From: Triops longicaudatus
Lineage: Eukaryota > Arthropoda > Branchiopoda > Notostraca > Triopsidae
Length of the DNA: 64,000 nucleotides
NCBI GenBank assembly: GCA_022885665.1
Contig: JAGQDJ010000618.1
Span: 62,001-126,000, forward strand
Direction: 5' to 3'
The notes under the pieces are model-generated. The model searched no databases, was not told the origin of the DNA, and saw only the letters and a list, made by a program, of their open reading frames with translations. Positions 1 through 14,100 of this stretch are shown here, piece after piece. The translations under genes and the position numbers were made by a program. Numbering within the stretch: position 1 is the stretch's first letter; each line of letters begins with the position of its first letter.

Positions 1-83
1 ATATTAATATGCAGTAAAACGTATTTATTTCCGAAATTTAAGTGTTCGTATTTGTTTGTATAAAGCTTTTTATTTAATCTCGT

Positions 84-360
84 ATATTGTTACGTTCTAC
101 TCCTTTCGAAATCCGTTTATTCGCAACTTCAATACAAAATCACACAAAAACACTCTCCTTCTCGAGCTAACTCTCACTTTAAGTTTACAACAATCAAATT
201 TCACTCACAAGAAACGCAACTGACTTAAAAGAAGGTAAAAATGGAACTAACTATTACAGGCTGGGTGCAGGGGATTTCATTCTTACCAACAATGAATCTT
301 AGGATTCATTGTTGGGCGGCTACGAAATTGACTGTTGGGTAATAACGAACGCCACAATAT
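84..360 (-). mobile_element. Solo LTR, copy 1, with 4-bp target duplication
   Basis: A 269-bp element occupies 88-356, flanked by a perfect 4-bp duplication, ATAT, at 84-87 and 357-360. Its ends are TG...CA (on the minus strand TGTGGCGTTCG ... CGTAACA). It is the reverse complement of, and clearly homologous to, the element at 46963-47257, which has a different target duplication; this fixes the element ends. An AATAAA lies near the CGTAACA end in both copies, which favours the minus-strand reading as sense. A 13-bp perfect inverted repeat (286-298 and 303-315, loop TTAG) sits inside. TG/CA ends, 4-bp duplications and no coding capacity fit a solo LTR of a Ty3/gypsy or BEL/Pao retrotransposon. 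A non-autonomous DNA element is the alternative, since the two ends are weakly inverted copies of each other. Confidence 0.8.
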
Positions 361-1013
361 GCACCGTTTCGCCAACCTACTTGCTCAGATTCACTTTAGA
401 GAATACAATTAAACATTTAAGAAAATGTACAAAGAAAGTATTATTTTGTATTTCTGGAATATGTGTTCTATGAGGGATTATGAATGAATGAACGCATGAG
501 TTGGGAAATTGCTCAAAAAAGCTGAACTATTTTTAGCCTTTAATGCGAAGGAAAGCGTAACGTGGAGCAAAAAGGGAAGATTGTACGTTCATTAAAATTA
601 ACCTTGTGAATGGCTGAGAGGAGGCGTGGAATGAAGTTGCGAGCGGAAATACCTGAGCATTTCCGCCCACCTTTTTATGGGGACATTCTTGAGATGAACA
701 TAGGGTGAATGAGTAGCTTGGGTAAAAAACCGGAATAGTTTGTTAATGGCGAGCAGTGTGAGCCTGACTTAAGAAAAGAAGTAAGAGAGGATTTGGAACA
801 AGCCACGTACCAGCAGTTGTAGTCTACTGAGTGGTGGATTCTGTCACGTGTTTGGTGGTACAATTTTGTAGGTCAGGACTGGAGTTTTGGATAACAGGAA
901 ATCAAAAATGTTTGATTTTAAAGACGTTTGTGAATCAGGTTTGATTAAACTAAACAGAATATTTTTTTAAATCCATTTTTATCGTTTAATTTTTATTTCG
1001 TTTCTGAAAAAAG
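361..1013. other. Non-coding stretch before the first visible Pur-alpha exon
   Basis: No exon with a start codon in the right phase (one leftover G) for the Pur-alpha exon at 1014 is seen here. Short open frames lack splice signals or family resemblance. It is probably intron, with the first coding exon beyond the left edge. Confidence 0.4.
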
Positions 1014-3204
1014 GTCCTGGCCAGCCTGGCGAACAGGAATTGGCTACCAAGATGCTCCAGATCCAGTCGAAGCGGTTTTACTTGGACGTGAAACAGAATC
1101 GACGAGGGAGATTTATCAAAGTCGCTGAAGTAAGACGATTTCTTTCGGAGAAAAAATGAGTTTATTAAGAAAAATGTCCGTAGTCAAGAAAAATAAAACG
1201 GACAACTTCAATGAAAGAGACAATTTGAACATTTTTCTAGAAAACTCTAAGCTGTTTTTTTTTTAAATTTTGTGGTCATAATATTTATGGTTTTGATTAT
1301 GTTTGTTTGTAAATTGTGTATGCTTATAATTTATTGTTTATTTGTTTTCGCAACATTTAATTATGTTTTATTTGGCTAGATTGGCGCCGATGGCAGGAGA
1401 AGTCAAATCTTTTTGGCCTTGTCCATTGCTGCCGAATTTCGGGATCACCTTTCAGCCTTTAGTGATTACTATTCTTCCTTAGGTAAGTTTGATGTCCTAA
1501 AAGTCAAAGAACCTTTCAGGTATCGAAAATATAGCTTATGGTGACAAAAGTTAATGAGCTTTTGGCGTGCACGAGCAGGTCCACCGAATCCAGAGAACTT
1601 ACCCGAAGACGGAAAACTGAAATCGGAAATGATGACGAAAGAGAACCGACGTTATTATCTAGATTTGAAAGAAAACTCGCGTGGGAGGTTTTTAAGGGTA
1701 AGTTGCCCTGGGTAACTTCTGTAGTGTTCTGAAAATTAACAACAAATCAATATAAGTAATTTAATCGCCTTAAAGTTCAATAAAGATTTAATCGCCTTAA
1801 AAGCGATGAAAGTCATTTTCCGTTAAATTGTAGTTGAAACTCAGATAAACAAGTGCCAACGAAAATTAAAAGGGTGTAAATTGTCTGAAAGACGACAGCA
1901 AGTATTTTCAAGGATTATTTGTAATCTTTTATTAAAATCTTTAAATAAAGGCTTTTAGCGCCGCTATGTACGAATTTCGCTCTTGGCAATTAATCTTATA
2001 AATAGCGCTAGAAATTTTGGGATTAATTCGTGAAAACCGTTGAATATTTGTCGATATTTTTTCGACAGCAAAGTTCTGTTTAGTTATACCTACCATTTCA
2101 TTGAACTGCGTTACAAATGTTTTGGGTAATTTGTAGTCGGCAGTAGAATACAGGGGCTTAAATTTCTGATTTTTTTTTTTACGTCAAAAGAGTTTTATCG
2201 ATTTGAAAGATTTTTGCACTAAATATTTTGCGAAATATTGAGATTAGTATCGAGAACGACTTTATTTTCTTTGGAAATTAACAAAAATCTGAGAAGGCAC
2301 TCAAGATTTACCAAGAGATTCTTCAACAACATCTCGATATCATTCCGTGGGTGTTATCAAGCGTAACTTTACTGTCAAGAAGTTTTCGGAAAACAGCTAA
2401 AAGTTTTCGTCAAATTAGTTCTGAGAAATTCCTATGCAATCGCCCATAAAAGAGGGGTGTACAGTGGCCTGCGTGTTAAAGTTTGCGTCTTTTTATTTAG
2501 AAACTTTTTGTTTTCTCTCTCAGGTATCGCAAACGATTGCGCGGGGCGGTCCGCGTTCTCAAATTGCCATTCCTGCACAAGGCATGATTGAATTTCGTGA
2601 CGCTTTGACGGATTTGTTGGAAGAATTTGGCACCGATGACGGTGGCTTCAAAGGCGAACTTCCTGAAGGCAGGCATTTGCGTGTGGAAAACAAGAATTTC
2701 TACTTTGATATTGGGCAAAATAACAGGGGCATTTATATGCGCATCTCAGAGGTGAGAAACTTCCTTTGGAAAAAAAGGCGTTTGATTTTCTTGGCTTTTT
2801 TCGCTTAATTTTCAATTCTTTTCTTATTTTTTAATCGTATTTTAAAGTGACATTGTGGTTTGCTTTGTAGCTTTGTTTTTGTTATTGGCCCAAAACCCCA
2901 CCCTAGCTAACCACTTTTTTCCGTCTCTCATTTTATCCCAATTTTATACGAATTTCGGTCCATTTCCTTCGTCCTGTTTTTTCGTTTTATTTTCGGTGGG
3001 TGATGTATGGCTCTGTTGTGTGTTGAGGTTGTTGTTGATGCCTCCCAGGTGAAGTCCAATTACCGGACGGCCATCACCATTCCAGAGAAATCCTGGGCCC
3101 GTTTCCGTGACATATTTTCCGACTACGTGGACAAGATGAAAGAAGGTGGCGCTGGCGATAAGAGCTTACCAGGTGGCGCTGAAGCTGGTGGGGCTTCCAA
3201 GTGA
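1014..3204 (+). CDS. Pur-alpha: Pur-alpha, purine-rich single-strand nucleic-acid-binding protein (5' partial)
   Basis: Five coding exons are visible: 1014-1129, 1380-1482, 1579-1697, 2524-2751 and 3049-3204 (TGA). All junctions are GT-AG and in frame, giving about 239 residues; the N-terminal exon is not in view, and the first visible exon starts with two bases of a split codon. PUR proteins bind GGN-rich single-stranded DNA and RNA and act in transcription, mRNA transport and translation control. The three PUR repeats are visible: repeat I with KRFYLDVKQNRRGRFIK then IGADGRRSQI; repeat II with RRYYLDLKENSRGRFLR then GGPRSQIAIPAQGMIEFRD; repeat III with KNFYFDIGQNNRGIYMR then TAITIPEKSWARFRDIF. 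The aromatic-x-D-(I/V/L) and N-x-RG-(R/I) signatures recur in each. The tail is short and Gly/Ala/Ser-rich. The family is certain; the gene name follows the single arthropod orthologue. Confidence 0.95.
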
Positions 3205-5980
3205 TCTTACGACCATCCTGCCATCCTTTTTTAGAATCGTTGCGCGGGACAAAAAGCAAACGTTTGGAACGAATTCTTGACAACATGATTCTTCAGGCAC
3301 CCCTTACAACCTTTACTGTTGGACACTGGGGGGTGGGAAACCCAAAATTGAAAAGCTGCGAAAAGTGGAGGGAGAGGGATTTCAGACTTAAAAACAATCC
3401 AGTTGTATTGTATTTCTAAGTTAGCAGACAAAATATGGTAGTTTGGGAAAATTGGAAAGGGCGAATGTAGCGCCGAGTAGCGGCTGACAAAGGCTTTAAA
3501 CGGGCAAGCAGTGGGACTGGTTTTGGATGGCGTTGAAATTGGTGCAAAAACGTTTGGAAAAATTGGACGGAAAAAATGTTTCACCGGTGAATTTATAAAA
3601 TCTGCCATGGGGAAAATATGCGGAAAGTCATGTAAAGTTAACAAGGGAGATATTATTCTTTGTTCGCATAGCGACCGGTAGGTGACGACGGTGAGCAAGA
3701 GGAGCGGAAGCAGATGGTGTTACTTGTTGGAAGCAATCGTTCTGTGATGTCTTTTGTTTGTGTGGAAATGGGCGAAGAAAACGGCACACGACTGCCGTGT
3801 TTATTATGATGGTAAAAATGCGCCTATGTTGGAAACTGAATGGTAAAAACATGTATATTAGTTCGGTAACTTCCGGTACTGTAAGCTTCTCCATTGTTTT
3901 CTTTCCCTGGACTATAACAATTACTTTTCCTGCCTTTGTTGCTGGCCCATTTACTGAACAAAAATAACTCGTTGGATGTTTTAAAACAATGAAACCAAGT
4001 ATTGTAGTGGAATTTGTTGAGCTGGGAGTAAAAAAAAAGGGGATGGACGCTGTTTATGCTCCACCCCGACCACGCCCATAGCTCCAGGCCAGGGACTAAG
4101 TTTGCCGGGATTTTTTTTAAAAATAATTTCTTTGTTTTGAGAATGTTTTTGAATTTTCAAGTGCAGCTTAGTTGGTTTTCCGGTAGAATTGATGGGGATT
4201 ACGGACATGGGCCAGCTTTTGTTGCAATGTGTAGGGGAAACAAAGATGGCGATGGTAAGATAAACAGTAAGAGAGGTAGAGTTGATGTACGTGGATTAAA
4301 AGAAAAATCCCCTTTGCTAATGGTTTTGTCCATAAGCCACTTCACTGCCAATTGCCACTCTGATTTACCATAAAAATGATTGTTAGAAAGGATGGATAGA
4401 GGGATGTATGACGATTTAAGAGGAGGAATTTTTATTTGCTGCAAAGTCGGTTAGTTTCTTTGGATACAGGCAGTTATTTCATTTTCCCTTTTGTTTAAAG
4501 TTTATTTTTGCATACTGTGTTGATTCTCTGTGTTTTCTGTAGGGGGGGATAAAGCCTGTGGCTTAATTGAACGAGACAAGGAGTTTCGTTAGCCCTTTTA
4601 ACCCCGTGAGTTCTTAAAATTTGCATTGAGCGGGGAAAGGCAGTAAAAGGAGGAAAATTCTTACAGGGTAAAAACTGTAACAAGGGCTTTGTTTTCTTAC
4701 GGACTGGTTTTGATCAAGCATTTTTTGTAAAATAATTGGGTTTATATATTTTTCGTTCGTTAGTCTGTAATCGTTATATTCAGCGCTCTTTGTGTAAAAA
4801 AAAGGCGAGAGAAAAGAACAAAATTTGTGGAAAAATATCGAATAACAAAGGTTTTTGGGGAAAAGAAAACTCCCCGAGCGCAATCCCTCTCCCCTCCCAA
4901 TCTCTTTATTTTATTTTAATTTTTTTATTATTATTATTTTCGTTTGCTGTTGAGATTTGCCTGTTTATAATTGCAAACCTGGTGTTAGTAACAAAGTTAC
5001 AGTTGGCAAAGGAAAATGCAGAAAAAAGAGGATGATGAGACATGAAAAATACAAGTCGGTTCAGCTAAGCTGCGTTGGCAGCTTAGGACCAACCAAAATG
5101 TTTGTTCTTTTCCTATCTTTTACAATTTAGAAGTTTATAACTTCACACACACACACAAAATAATAACCAAAAAATCACGTTCAAATGATACTCAGGTCAA
5201 TTATAACGCGAGCCAGTATGAATAAATACCAAGGCTTTTGATAGAAAAGTAATTTGAGTCTGACGATAACCAGGATTAGAGCAAACAACACAAGGTTAGG
5301 TATAGAAGTTTTATATTAAACGAGGATTTTTTTAGAAAGTAAATAAAGTCTGGTTTAAACGCTTTTCTAAAGAAAAACGGGTGAGTTTTATTGGTTGTTA
5401 CGTTACTAAAATTAGAGAAGAGATGGGACATCTTCTGTTCTTTGGTTTCCAACTGTACAAAATGCGATGCTGGGTGGACAATTTGGACTTGGTAGGTTAA
5501 AATGATCGTCTGTTTTGCCCTAAGGAAGTCGACAGTTAAATTTTCAAGGAAAGTAGAGTAGGTATTTTTGGAGACTTATAGGTATAATGTGAATGAATTT
5601 TAAGATATTCAAAGTTCTTATAGATAAACACGTTAGTTTACGATGTCGCTTCTGATACAACGCTTATCTGAACGTAAAACTTAGTTTTCTAGTTCGCAAA
5701 GCAAACGGTTATTCTACAATCTTGTTTCAGTTTGCCTTTCTCATACAGCGAATTCCACCTTTACCGCAATTTCCAACAGTTTGTTTCATTTTATGTCCAA
5801 CTCGCTCACTAGATGGCTGTAAAAACAGTTCAACGTAAATAATAACAAATCCGCCATATTGAATGAGAGCTTAAAACTTAAATCAACATTTCCGAGTGAC
5901 AAATACTATATATTTAACGTTATGTCCTGACTTAGTCAAAATTTTGTTACTATTTATTCTTGGTTTTCGACTCATTAATC
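3205..5980 (+). other. Pur-alpha 3' flank and RIC1 upstream region
   Basis: No coding exon recognised. The sequence is AT-rich with T- and A-runs and a short CA repeat near 5144. The left part is likely to hold the Pur-alpha 3' UTR, and the right part the RIC1 promoter and 5' UTR. I see no clear TATA box. Confidence 0.4.
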
Positions 5981-8900
5981 ATGTATTATCCTCTGGGATG
6001 GCCCAAAGTTGTAAAACTACCGCAAGTTGACCCCAAAGCTGTTCGCCAAGTTGTCGCCAACCGGGACAAAGTTCTTTTTGCTGTCGTGACATCTGATTCA
6101 CTCGTGATCTACTACAGCCAAGTAATTTCTAAGCTTAATACACGACTTTAATTCTTTAAAGTATAAATTCTGTTTTATTTTTAGCCATGTTTGCCTATCG
6201 TGAGTCTCCGAAGATCAGCCAGTTCTTGCCAAGAATGGGGAGAAAATGTGACAGTACAGTGGAAACCAGATTCTACCATGCTTGTCGTCACGGTAATCTT
6301 CAATAATCCAATTTTTGCTTCAATAATCCAAAATTGTCTGTCTAATTTCTTTATAGTTATTGTTATTAGTATTATTTTATTACTCTCGGATAATCTTTCC
6401 TCTTTCTTACATCTGGTTTGCAAACAGTCTTAAAATTACTTTTAATTGCATTTCTTAAATAGACTTCTTTGGGGCATTTGATGTTTTATCACATCCGGGC
6501 ATCCACGCAGCAGAAATCGTTATACGAGCAGAAAGAACCTCCCAACGCCGGCTTGAGACGCGAAAGTGCAGCGCTTTTCTTGAAAGAATCAATTCCCGCG
6601 CTCACTTTATCTTTAGTAGGCTTTTAAAACATCGTGAAAGTCACATATTTTAGCATTTTTTTTTTTCAAATTTCAGGTTCAGGAGGTGCAAGTATGGGGC
6701 AAAGTGACGTGTCTGACATGTATTCGTGATGAACTTATGGCGACTACCAAAGACGGTCACGTTTTGCGTTACAAGTGGGACGGCACTTTGCAGCGAGACT
6801 ATTGCTTGGACCTGAGACGAATTCCATTTTGTTTAGACCAGTTGTCTGCCAATGGTAGATCTATTAGTTGACGAAATGTCCGAAACTGATTATTGTTTCT
6901 TTGTTTTTCTGACTCAGCGGTACCCATCACCGAACCAGGCGCTCATGTAACCGACATCGAGTACTCGCCGTTGCTCGGTGGCTTTGCAATCGTCTTGAAT
7001 GACGGCCGGGGGGCATTTTTAACCGCTCCATCACTCAAGTTTGATCCTAATGTGAGTATGTTGTGCGTTTTGCCGTTTTGGAACTAATTCTGTATGCATT
7101 GTAGCAAGTAACGGGAGTTTGGGCACCGTTAGATGACGTCACCTGCACGTCTGTGAACCACCGATACCGCCTTATTGCCTTTGGCCGCCAAAAGTAACTA
7201 AATTTCTGTATCCACATATTTTTTTCTATTTAATATCCTTGCTCCATTTTAAATTTATTGCAAATTGTTGTTTATAAATCAGGTTTCTTCAGATAGTAGT
7301 TGTCAAGGAGTTTATTTACTCGTATTTAATTTTTATCTGTGTTTAGTTACTTACACGTTCGTTAGAAAAACATCCATTTATCTATTTCAAAACAACATTT
7401 TTGGTATTTTTTTAAAACAAAATTTTATTCATTATTCTTTTTTTTTTCGTTTTGTTTTCTAGTTCGCAAGGCTGCGTGTATTCAATAGATGAAACGACAG
7501 GCGCACTGCAGCTGTCGCATCAACTAGTATTATCCTCCAAAGATTATCCTGGTATGCCTGGACCCGTTAGTTTACTCCGATGGACGCCAGAAGGCTCTGC
7601 GCTAGCGTTAGCATGGACCAATGGCGGTTTAGCACTCTGGTCCACCTTCGGTGCCCTGTTGCTTTGCACCTTATGCTGGGATTTGGGTCCTTTATATGAT
7701 CGCTGTCGGCAACACCCACTGAGACTCACAACGATGGTAAAATACCATTCTATATCCATACTCGAAAGCTTCCAGAAAGCCTTTTGTGGGGTTTTAACTA
7801 GCTTTTGTTTAATGTTTTGACCGTTTTCCTCAGGATTGGTCCGCAGAAGGCTATAATTTGTGGGCTGCGTGTAGTCCTGGTCCGAGCGAAGAAGTTTTAT
7901 TGCAATATCCGTTCGTGAAAAGCGCCTTAACCGCCAATCCTTATATGGTAATTTCGTTTTTATATTTTATTTAATTTTATTTATTTATTCTGCTTTGAAT
8001 TTTACGTTTAGTTTCATTTGTTTATTTTTCATTTATTTTTTATAATTGATCAGTTTCTGTATTTATTTCTTTGTTTAGTATTGGTATATTTATTTGCTTT
8101 TTATTTCATTTTTCTTTTTTATATTACTAATGGTGCTCGAATTGCATAGAAAGCAATTTGATAATCTTGTGATTTTAGAGTGCCCGGGAACAAATTTGTT
8201 TGCAAGGCGAAGACAAAATCTACATCAACGCCTCAAATTTGAAAGACTCGTGTCGGTTACAGTCAACGGATCCGAAGAACTGTACCGGTTTGGAGAATGT
8301 TCTCATGGGCAGCAAACTTTGGTCTGTTATTCCACTGCCCTCATCGTATATAAGTGGGAATTGGCCTTTACGGGTAATCAAAACGCTTTTTTTTTAGAAT
8401 CTTTGAAAATTGTCCTTTCTTATATTATTCTATCAGTTCCGTTTAAATATACCAGATATTTTTTTTTCAGCTTTTCATTTTATTATTATTACAATTGCTA
8501 TTATTATTATTATTATTATTATTTCATTAAGTGATACGTGTTTAATTGGGCTGGAAATCTTGAAGCGGTGTCGAAATTGTATTTTACTCGTTTTACTGCT
8601 TTAGTATATCGCGTTGGATGCGAGCGGACAGAATTTGGCCGTGGCGGGCCGCACAGGATTCGCCCTATACTCCCTGTTGTACAGAAAATGGAAGCTTTTT
8701 GGCAACGAATCCCAGGAAAAAGACTTTGTCGTCACCGGAGGCCTCGTTTGGTGGGATTCGTATCTCATAGTCGGCTGCTATGACATTCTCCACGACCGGG
8801 ACGAGATTCGGGCGTACCCAAGAGAGGCCCCACGGTTAGACAACGCCTATCTACGCTCCACCCCGGTACCGGCCCAAGTGATGCTCCTCAACTTACTCCA

Positions 8901-11900
8901 GAACCAGTTGTTAGTCCATACCACTGATAGTCGTGTCAGTCTTTACTCCGTCCAGCTCCAAGAACTCCATGGAGGTAATCATTTTCTTTTGCAAAACACA
9001 TTATAGACTGTTGTTTAGGGCTTTTTAATTGTTTTTATTTCAATAAATGTCGTGGTGTTTCTTACCTAGTTTTTCCCGGTCAGAATAAACGTAGGTTTTT
9101 GCCTATTTCATTTATAGATTGGAAGAGGTTTATTTTTTAAAAAAATCTGAATCTTTCATTTAATTAATGTATTTTTAAAAATTATGTTTTTCAGTTATGG
9201 GCGTTTCTCTATCCCAGACGCAAGAAATCGACATTAGCTCGTTAGGATTGCACCCAGCGTGTTTGGTATCCGCGACTTTGGCGAATATGAGCACCGAGGG
9301 TCATCGAGGCGACTGTGAGAATCAGGCAGCGAATCAAATGAGTTTATTGCTCAACGTCTGTGGCAAAGTTTTGCTATTGCAACGAGAACATAGCAGCATA
9401 GTGCCTTCGTCGGCCGATACCCAGAATGGGAACGTGGTAAATCATAGTTTTTTACATAATTAAATTTATTTAAAAAATACGATAATAAACAAACTACGCA
9501 AATTCAGTAAAATACCATAACTATAATAGAAAATAGTGACCAGTAGTTAAGATTACACTGATTTAATTGTTTTTAATGTTACAGTTTGTGCCGTGTTATG
9601 CCACACCGACAGTACTGGCCTCATGTGTGGAGACGATATGGGTACCAGGCGAAGGTACTGCCTCGGCTGCGCGTCCACACTTGACACAAGCCTTATGGTT
9701 GTGTTGTGGAGCGTATGGAATGCGCGTTTGGCTGCCGCTTTATCCGAAAGAAGGCGATAAGGCTCACACCTTCATGTCCAAGCGAATTATGCTGCCTTTT
9801 CAATTGAATATTTATCCACTAGGTACGTTCTTCCTTCAGTTTAGTACTCGCATTGTGTCACATGCGCAGTTGATTCCTCCGAAAAATCGTGAAAAAAAAA
9901 CGATAAAGGTTTAAAGCGGAAAAGTTTAAAGTATATTTAGAAAATAAAAATTAGAAAAAAAAAGAAAATGAATACGTACAAGTCTACAACAACGCATAAA
10001 ATCATAAGAAAATACAAACGTAATCTAAAATAATAATTATAAAACTAATAAATAAACTAGAAAATTAACGAAAATTAGATTTTTTTCTTAAGGAAAATCG
10101 TGATCAAGATTATTTCTGTTTGCATGAATAGCTGTGTTGTTTGAAGAAGCGATCTTGCTCGGAGTGGAAAACGATACTGTCCTCTATGCGTGTGAGAACC
10201 AATTCCCCTGCTCATTACCATACTGCGTCCTCGAAAGAACGGTATTTCCTTTCTTCATTACTAACAGATTTAATGATGATTTTGTTTGAATTAGAGCCAA
10301 GTATATCTGCATCATATTCTGCGGCAGTTAATTTGCCGCAACTTGGGCTTCCACGCGTGGGAAATTGCTAGAAGCTGCACGTCATTGTCCTATTTCCCGC
10401 ATTCGTTAGAGTTGCTACTACATGAGGTATAAACATGAATCTAAAAGCGCAGTAATAGTGGTCGAAAATGAAATTCTACGTTTTTTTAAAAAAAAATTGT
10501 TTTACTTATTAACTTACTTTTTATTTCGTTTTATTGTACCATGTGTTGTGACTTCGTTATTTGTTTTTCTCTTTTTTTTTCGAATGTGTTTTATTTTTCG
10601 CTCTGTTCTGACTTTTTTTACTTGTATTTTTTTTTTTTAAGGTTTTGGAAGAGGAAGCAACATCTAAAGATCCGATACCAGACGCCTTACTGCCGAGTGT
10701 ACTCGAATTTATTCAAGAGTTTCCGGTTTACTTGGATACCATCGTCCAATGTGCCCGGAAGACGGAAGTGGCGCTATGGCCGTACCTGTTTGGTGCCGCA
10801 GCCAATCCACGTCAGCTGTTTCAACGATGTTTGGATTCCAAATTGTTAGACACGGCAGCTTCCTATTTGCTGATTTTACAAGTAATATTATTTAATGTTT
10901 AAAAGCATTTCTTCCAGTTGGAAGTATTTACTAACTACTAATTTTTGTTTTGGAATAACAGAATTTGGAGCCTTTGAGTGTTAGTCGGCAGTATGCAACC
11001 ATGTTACTGGACACAGCGCTAGAATGCAACCAGTGGGAGTTGGCTAAAGATTTGGTACGCTTCCTGCGAGCCATAGGTAGTGTAATTTTACTGTAAGAAC
11101 AAATGACGGACGCATTTCATGAAGAAAGTCAGTTTTTGCAAATATAAAAGTCAGTCAGTTTTCTTACTGTACTGTTTTTTTTACTGCGTCTTTCAGAGAA
11201 TACGAGGATTGGGTCAATTTAGGGTTCTGTGCCAAATTTAGGGTTCTTATTACTCTAATATCTTTAACTGCTTTGAAGTAAAATGCCACTAATTTTACTA
11301 TGCACGATAGCTTTATATATTTTTTATTATTAGTTGATAAGGGCGAGAAAAACTGTCGTGCGTAATCAAAGTTTATTCCAAAATAATGAATGCGGCGGTT
11401 TTACAAAGAACTTTGAACCTGTTTATTTTCATTACAAAATATCTTTGTTTATTTGTAGATCCAAAGGATATCGAATCTCCACGCCCGTTTCACTTTCACA
11501 ACAAATACGGCATGAGTCCCCAAACTCCGCCCATCACGTCCAACGAGGAAGATTTCAGCTACGTGCTGGGATCCATGCACGTAAGAAGACTACTTAAAAT
11601 AGCTCTTATCTTATATGAGACAATTTATTTCGTTATTTTTTTTTTTTTTTTTTAAAGAACATATCAACGTGTGGATTGCTATTGTATTTTTTCTGTATTT
11701 TTCTATTTCTTGTTCAGTCCATGTGCGTTGTTTTTATTTTTTCTTGTATTTTTAAAGTAATTTGTATTTTATTTCATTATTATATACTTTGATCGGCATA
11801 TACTTTCGGTTTTTGTGGATTATTTTCTCATTTTGTTGCTCGTATTTATATATTTTTAGAATAAACTAATAATTTAATTGTTATTAGGTACCACGTGGGA

Positions 11901-14017
11901 GAGCGACCAGCACCGTAAGTGGGCCCAAAACGCCATCTTTGGACACGCAGCAAATCCACCGCGAAGTCGTGCGTTGTGCTAGCGATGGAAAAACGCCCCC
12001 TGCGGCCGGAGCCAGCGCCCTTTCACCGGCCCCAGAGCCGAAAACGACAGCCGCTAGGAAGAAATCGGCTCCTAATCTCATGTCGCCTTCCACCGTCCAC
12101 ACCAATGCTAACACCGCCATTACTAATGGTTGTGCCAACGGCCCCACGGCTGAAGAGCTCTTTTTGGACGTAATTTTGCAGCGGCATTGCAGACGGCTGC
12201 TTTCGGCTGGTCGGTTGCGCGATCTAGGCCATATGGCGGCCTATTTGGACGCGCCGTTGGTGGCTTGGCTTCATAAGGAGCGTGACAGGGCCGCCAAACT
12301 GGAGGACTGCGTCTGGGGCGTTAAAAGACTGCACGCCGACTTTGCGTGGCCTTATCCAACCATTCCTTTGAATTATCCCAGTAATCGACGGTTGTCTTCC
12401 TCCAGTATGCTCTTTTTTTTGCAATTTTTCTTACTTATTTTTCTTAAGTCGAATATATTAGATTAACGGGGTTCTTGTTGATACCTTTTATTTTAAGTTG
12501 GCCGAAATGCATAAGAGAAAAAACGAAAAAAGCGCGTTTTTAGAATAACTCCATGATATTTTATTTTTCATTTTCATTTGGCATTTTCTTATATTTTTAT
12601 TTGTATGCGTATTTTGCAGTTTGAGTGTAGATTGCTTCACGTTTGATCATTTTTTCAAATACTAACCGTGGAGTTTCATGTCAATTTGTTTAATAATTTC
12701 TGTTTGATGAAGGTCGTGGTACAAATACGGAAGATAAGACTTACGCGGCATTGGAAGTGGACGTCACTCATCCCTCTTTTCCTGTGCCAGTAGCGCTCAG
12801 AAATGCGCAGACCACGACAGGAGCAATGGCAGATTCGGGTTATTTGTCCAACGCTGAGCTCGCTCCCGGTGAGGGATTACTGGGAATTAGCAATGGCGCC
12901 AAACCTTGGCATTTAGTGGAAGCTACAACGGCGCCAACAATGACTACAGGTTGGGAATGAATTATTTTGCTTATTTACTTATTTTTTACTATTTTTAAAA
13001 AAACAATCTTCGTCAGTTTTCCGTATTTTTGGTAACTGTCATTTTTGAGACGTTGTTCTTATTTTATCTATCTTTTAATTTTTGCTACTTTTGTTGATTT
13101 CGAGTTATAATTTTTAAAAGTGATATTTCTGGTGTGAACTGCTTTATTTATCGTGATATTAATTTTCCATTCGACTTTCGACGAATTAGTGGAAGTAGCG
13201 AGTTTGGTAAGCGAAGAAAGTTCGATGTGGGGTGAGGAGAAAATGGAAAATGATCAATGGAGTGAATCTGTCTGGAGTTTGCAAAATTTAGCGTCCGATA
13301 TGGAGTCTTTATCCTTGGCGCCTGATGTGGCCAACAAAGGGCCATCTTTACCGGAAGTACAATTAAGGTACATACATTTTAAAGCAAATTTTGTAACGTT
13401 TCTTCTGTAGTAGTGCTTATTTTGATAATGATTACCATCAATAATTAATAATTTGTTCATTGCTTAACAAAGTTTGAGTAAGTGTACAAACATAATTAAT
13501 TTCGTAAGAATTGATTTAGAAAAAAAATAGTATTAGACTAAGTACTCGTTATATAAGTTTCTTTCTACGTTTTGGAAGCCATTTCTCTACACAAAAAAAT
13601 CTTAGCCAGTATTTATGCTTTTTTAGTGATAATTTTTTAAAACAATGCGTTTTCATTGTAAAAAGTGTTTCATCTTTGCTTTCTAGGTACCTTTTGCAAG
13701 TTTTTGTGGAAGCCGAGTGCTTGGATTGGGCATTGGTACTGGCCGTCGTGCTACGGGACGCAATGGCTGTGCTGCGGTTAGTCAATTTAGCCAAGAGCTT
13801 GGTGATAGCGCCACCTGTAGCGTCAGCATCTCCCAGTGTCCCCGCGCCGCCTTCGCAGCACATGGAAGCTGTAACACGATTACGCGATGCGCTATTAGCC
13901 TTAGCGCATTTGGCCGATACCGATTGGTACATCCTTGCACTTTATAAATTTTAAAACCCCAGTTATACTCCTTAAATTTTATTATCGATTTTATATTTTG
14001 TTTATTTGTTTATTTTG

Positions 14018-14100
<83 letters not shown>

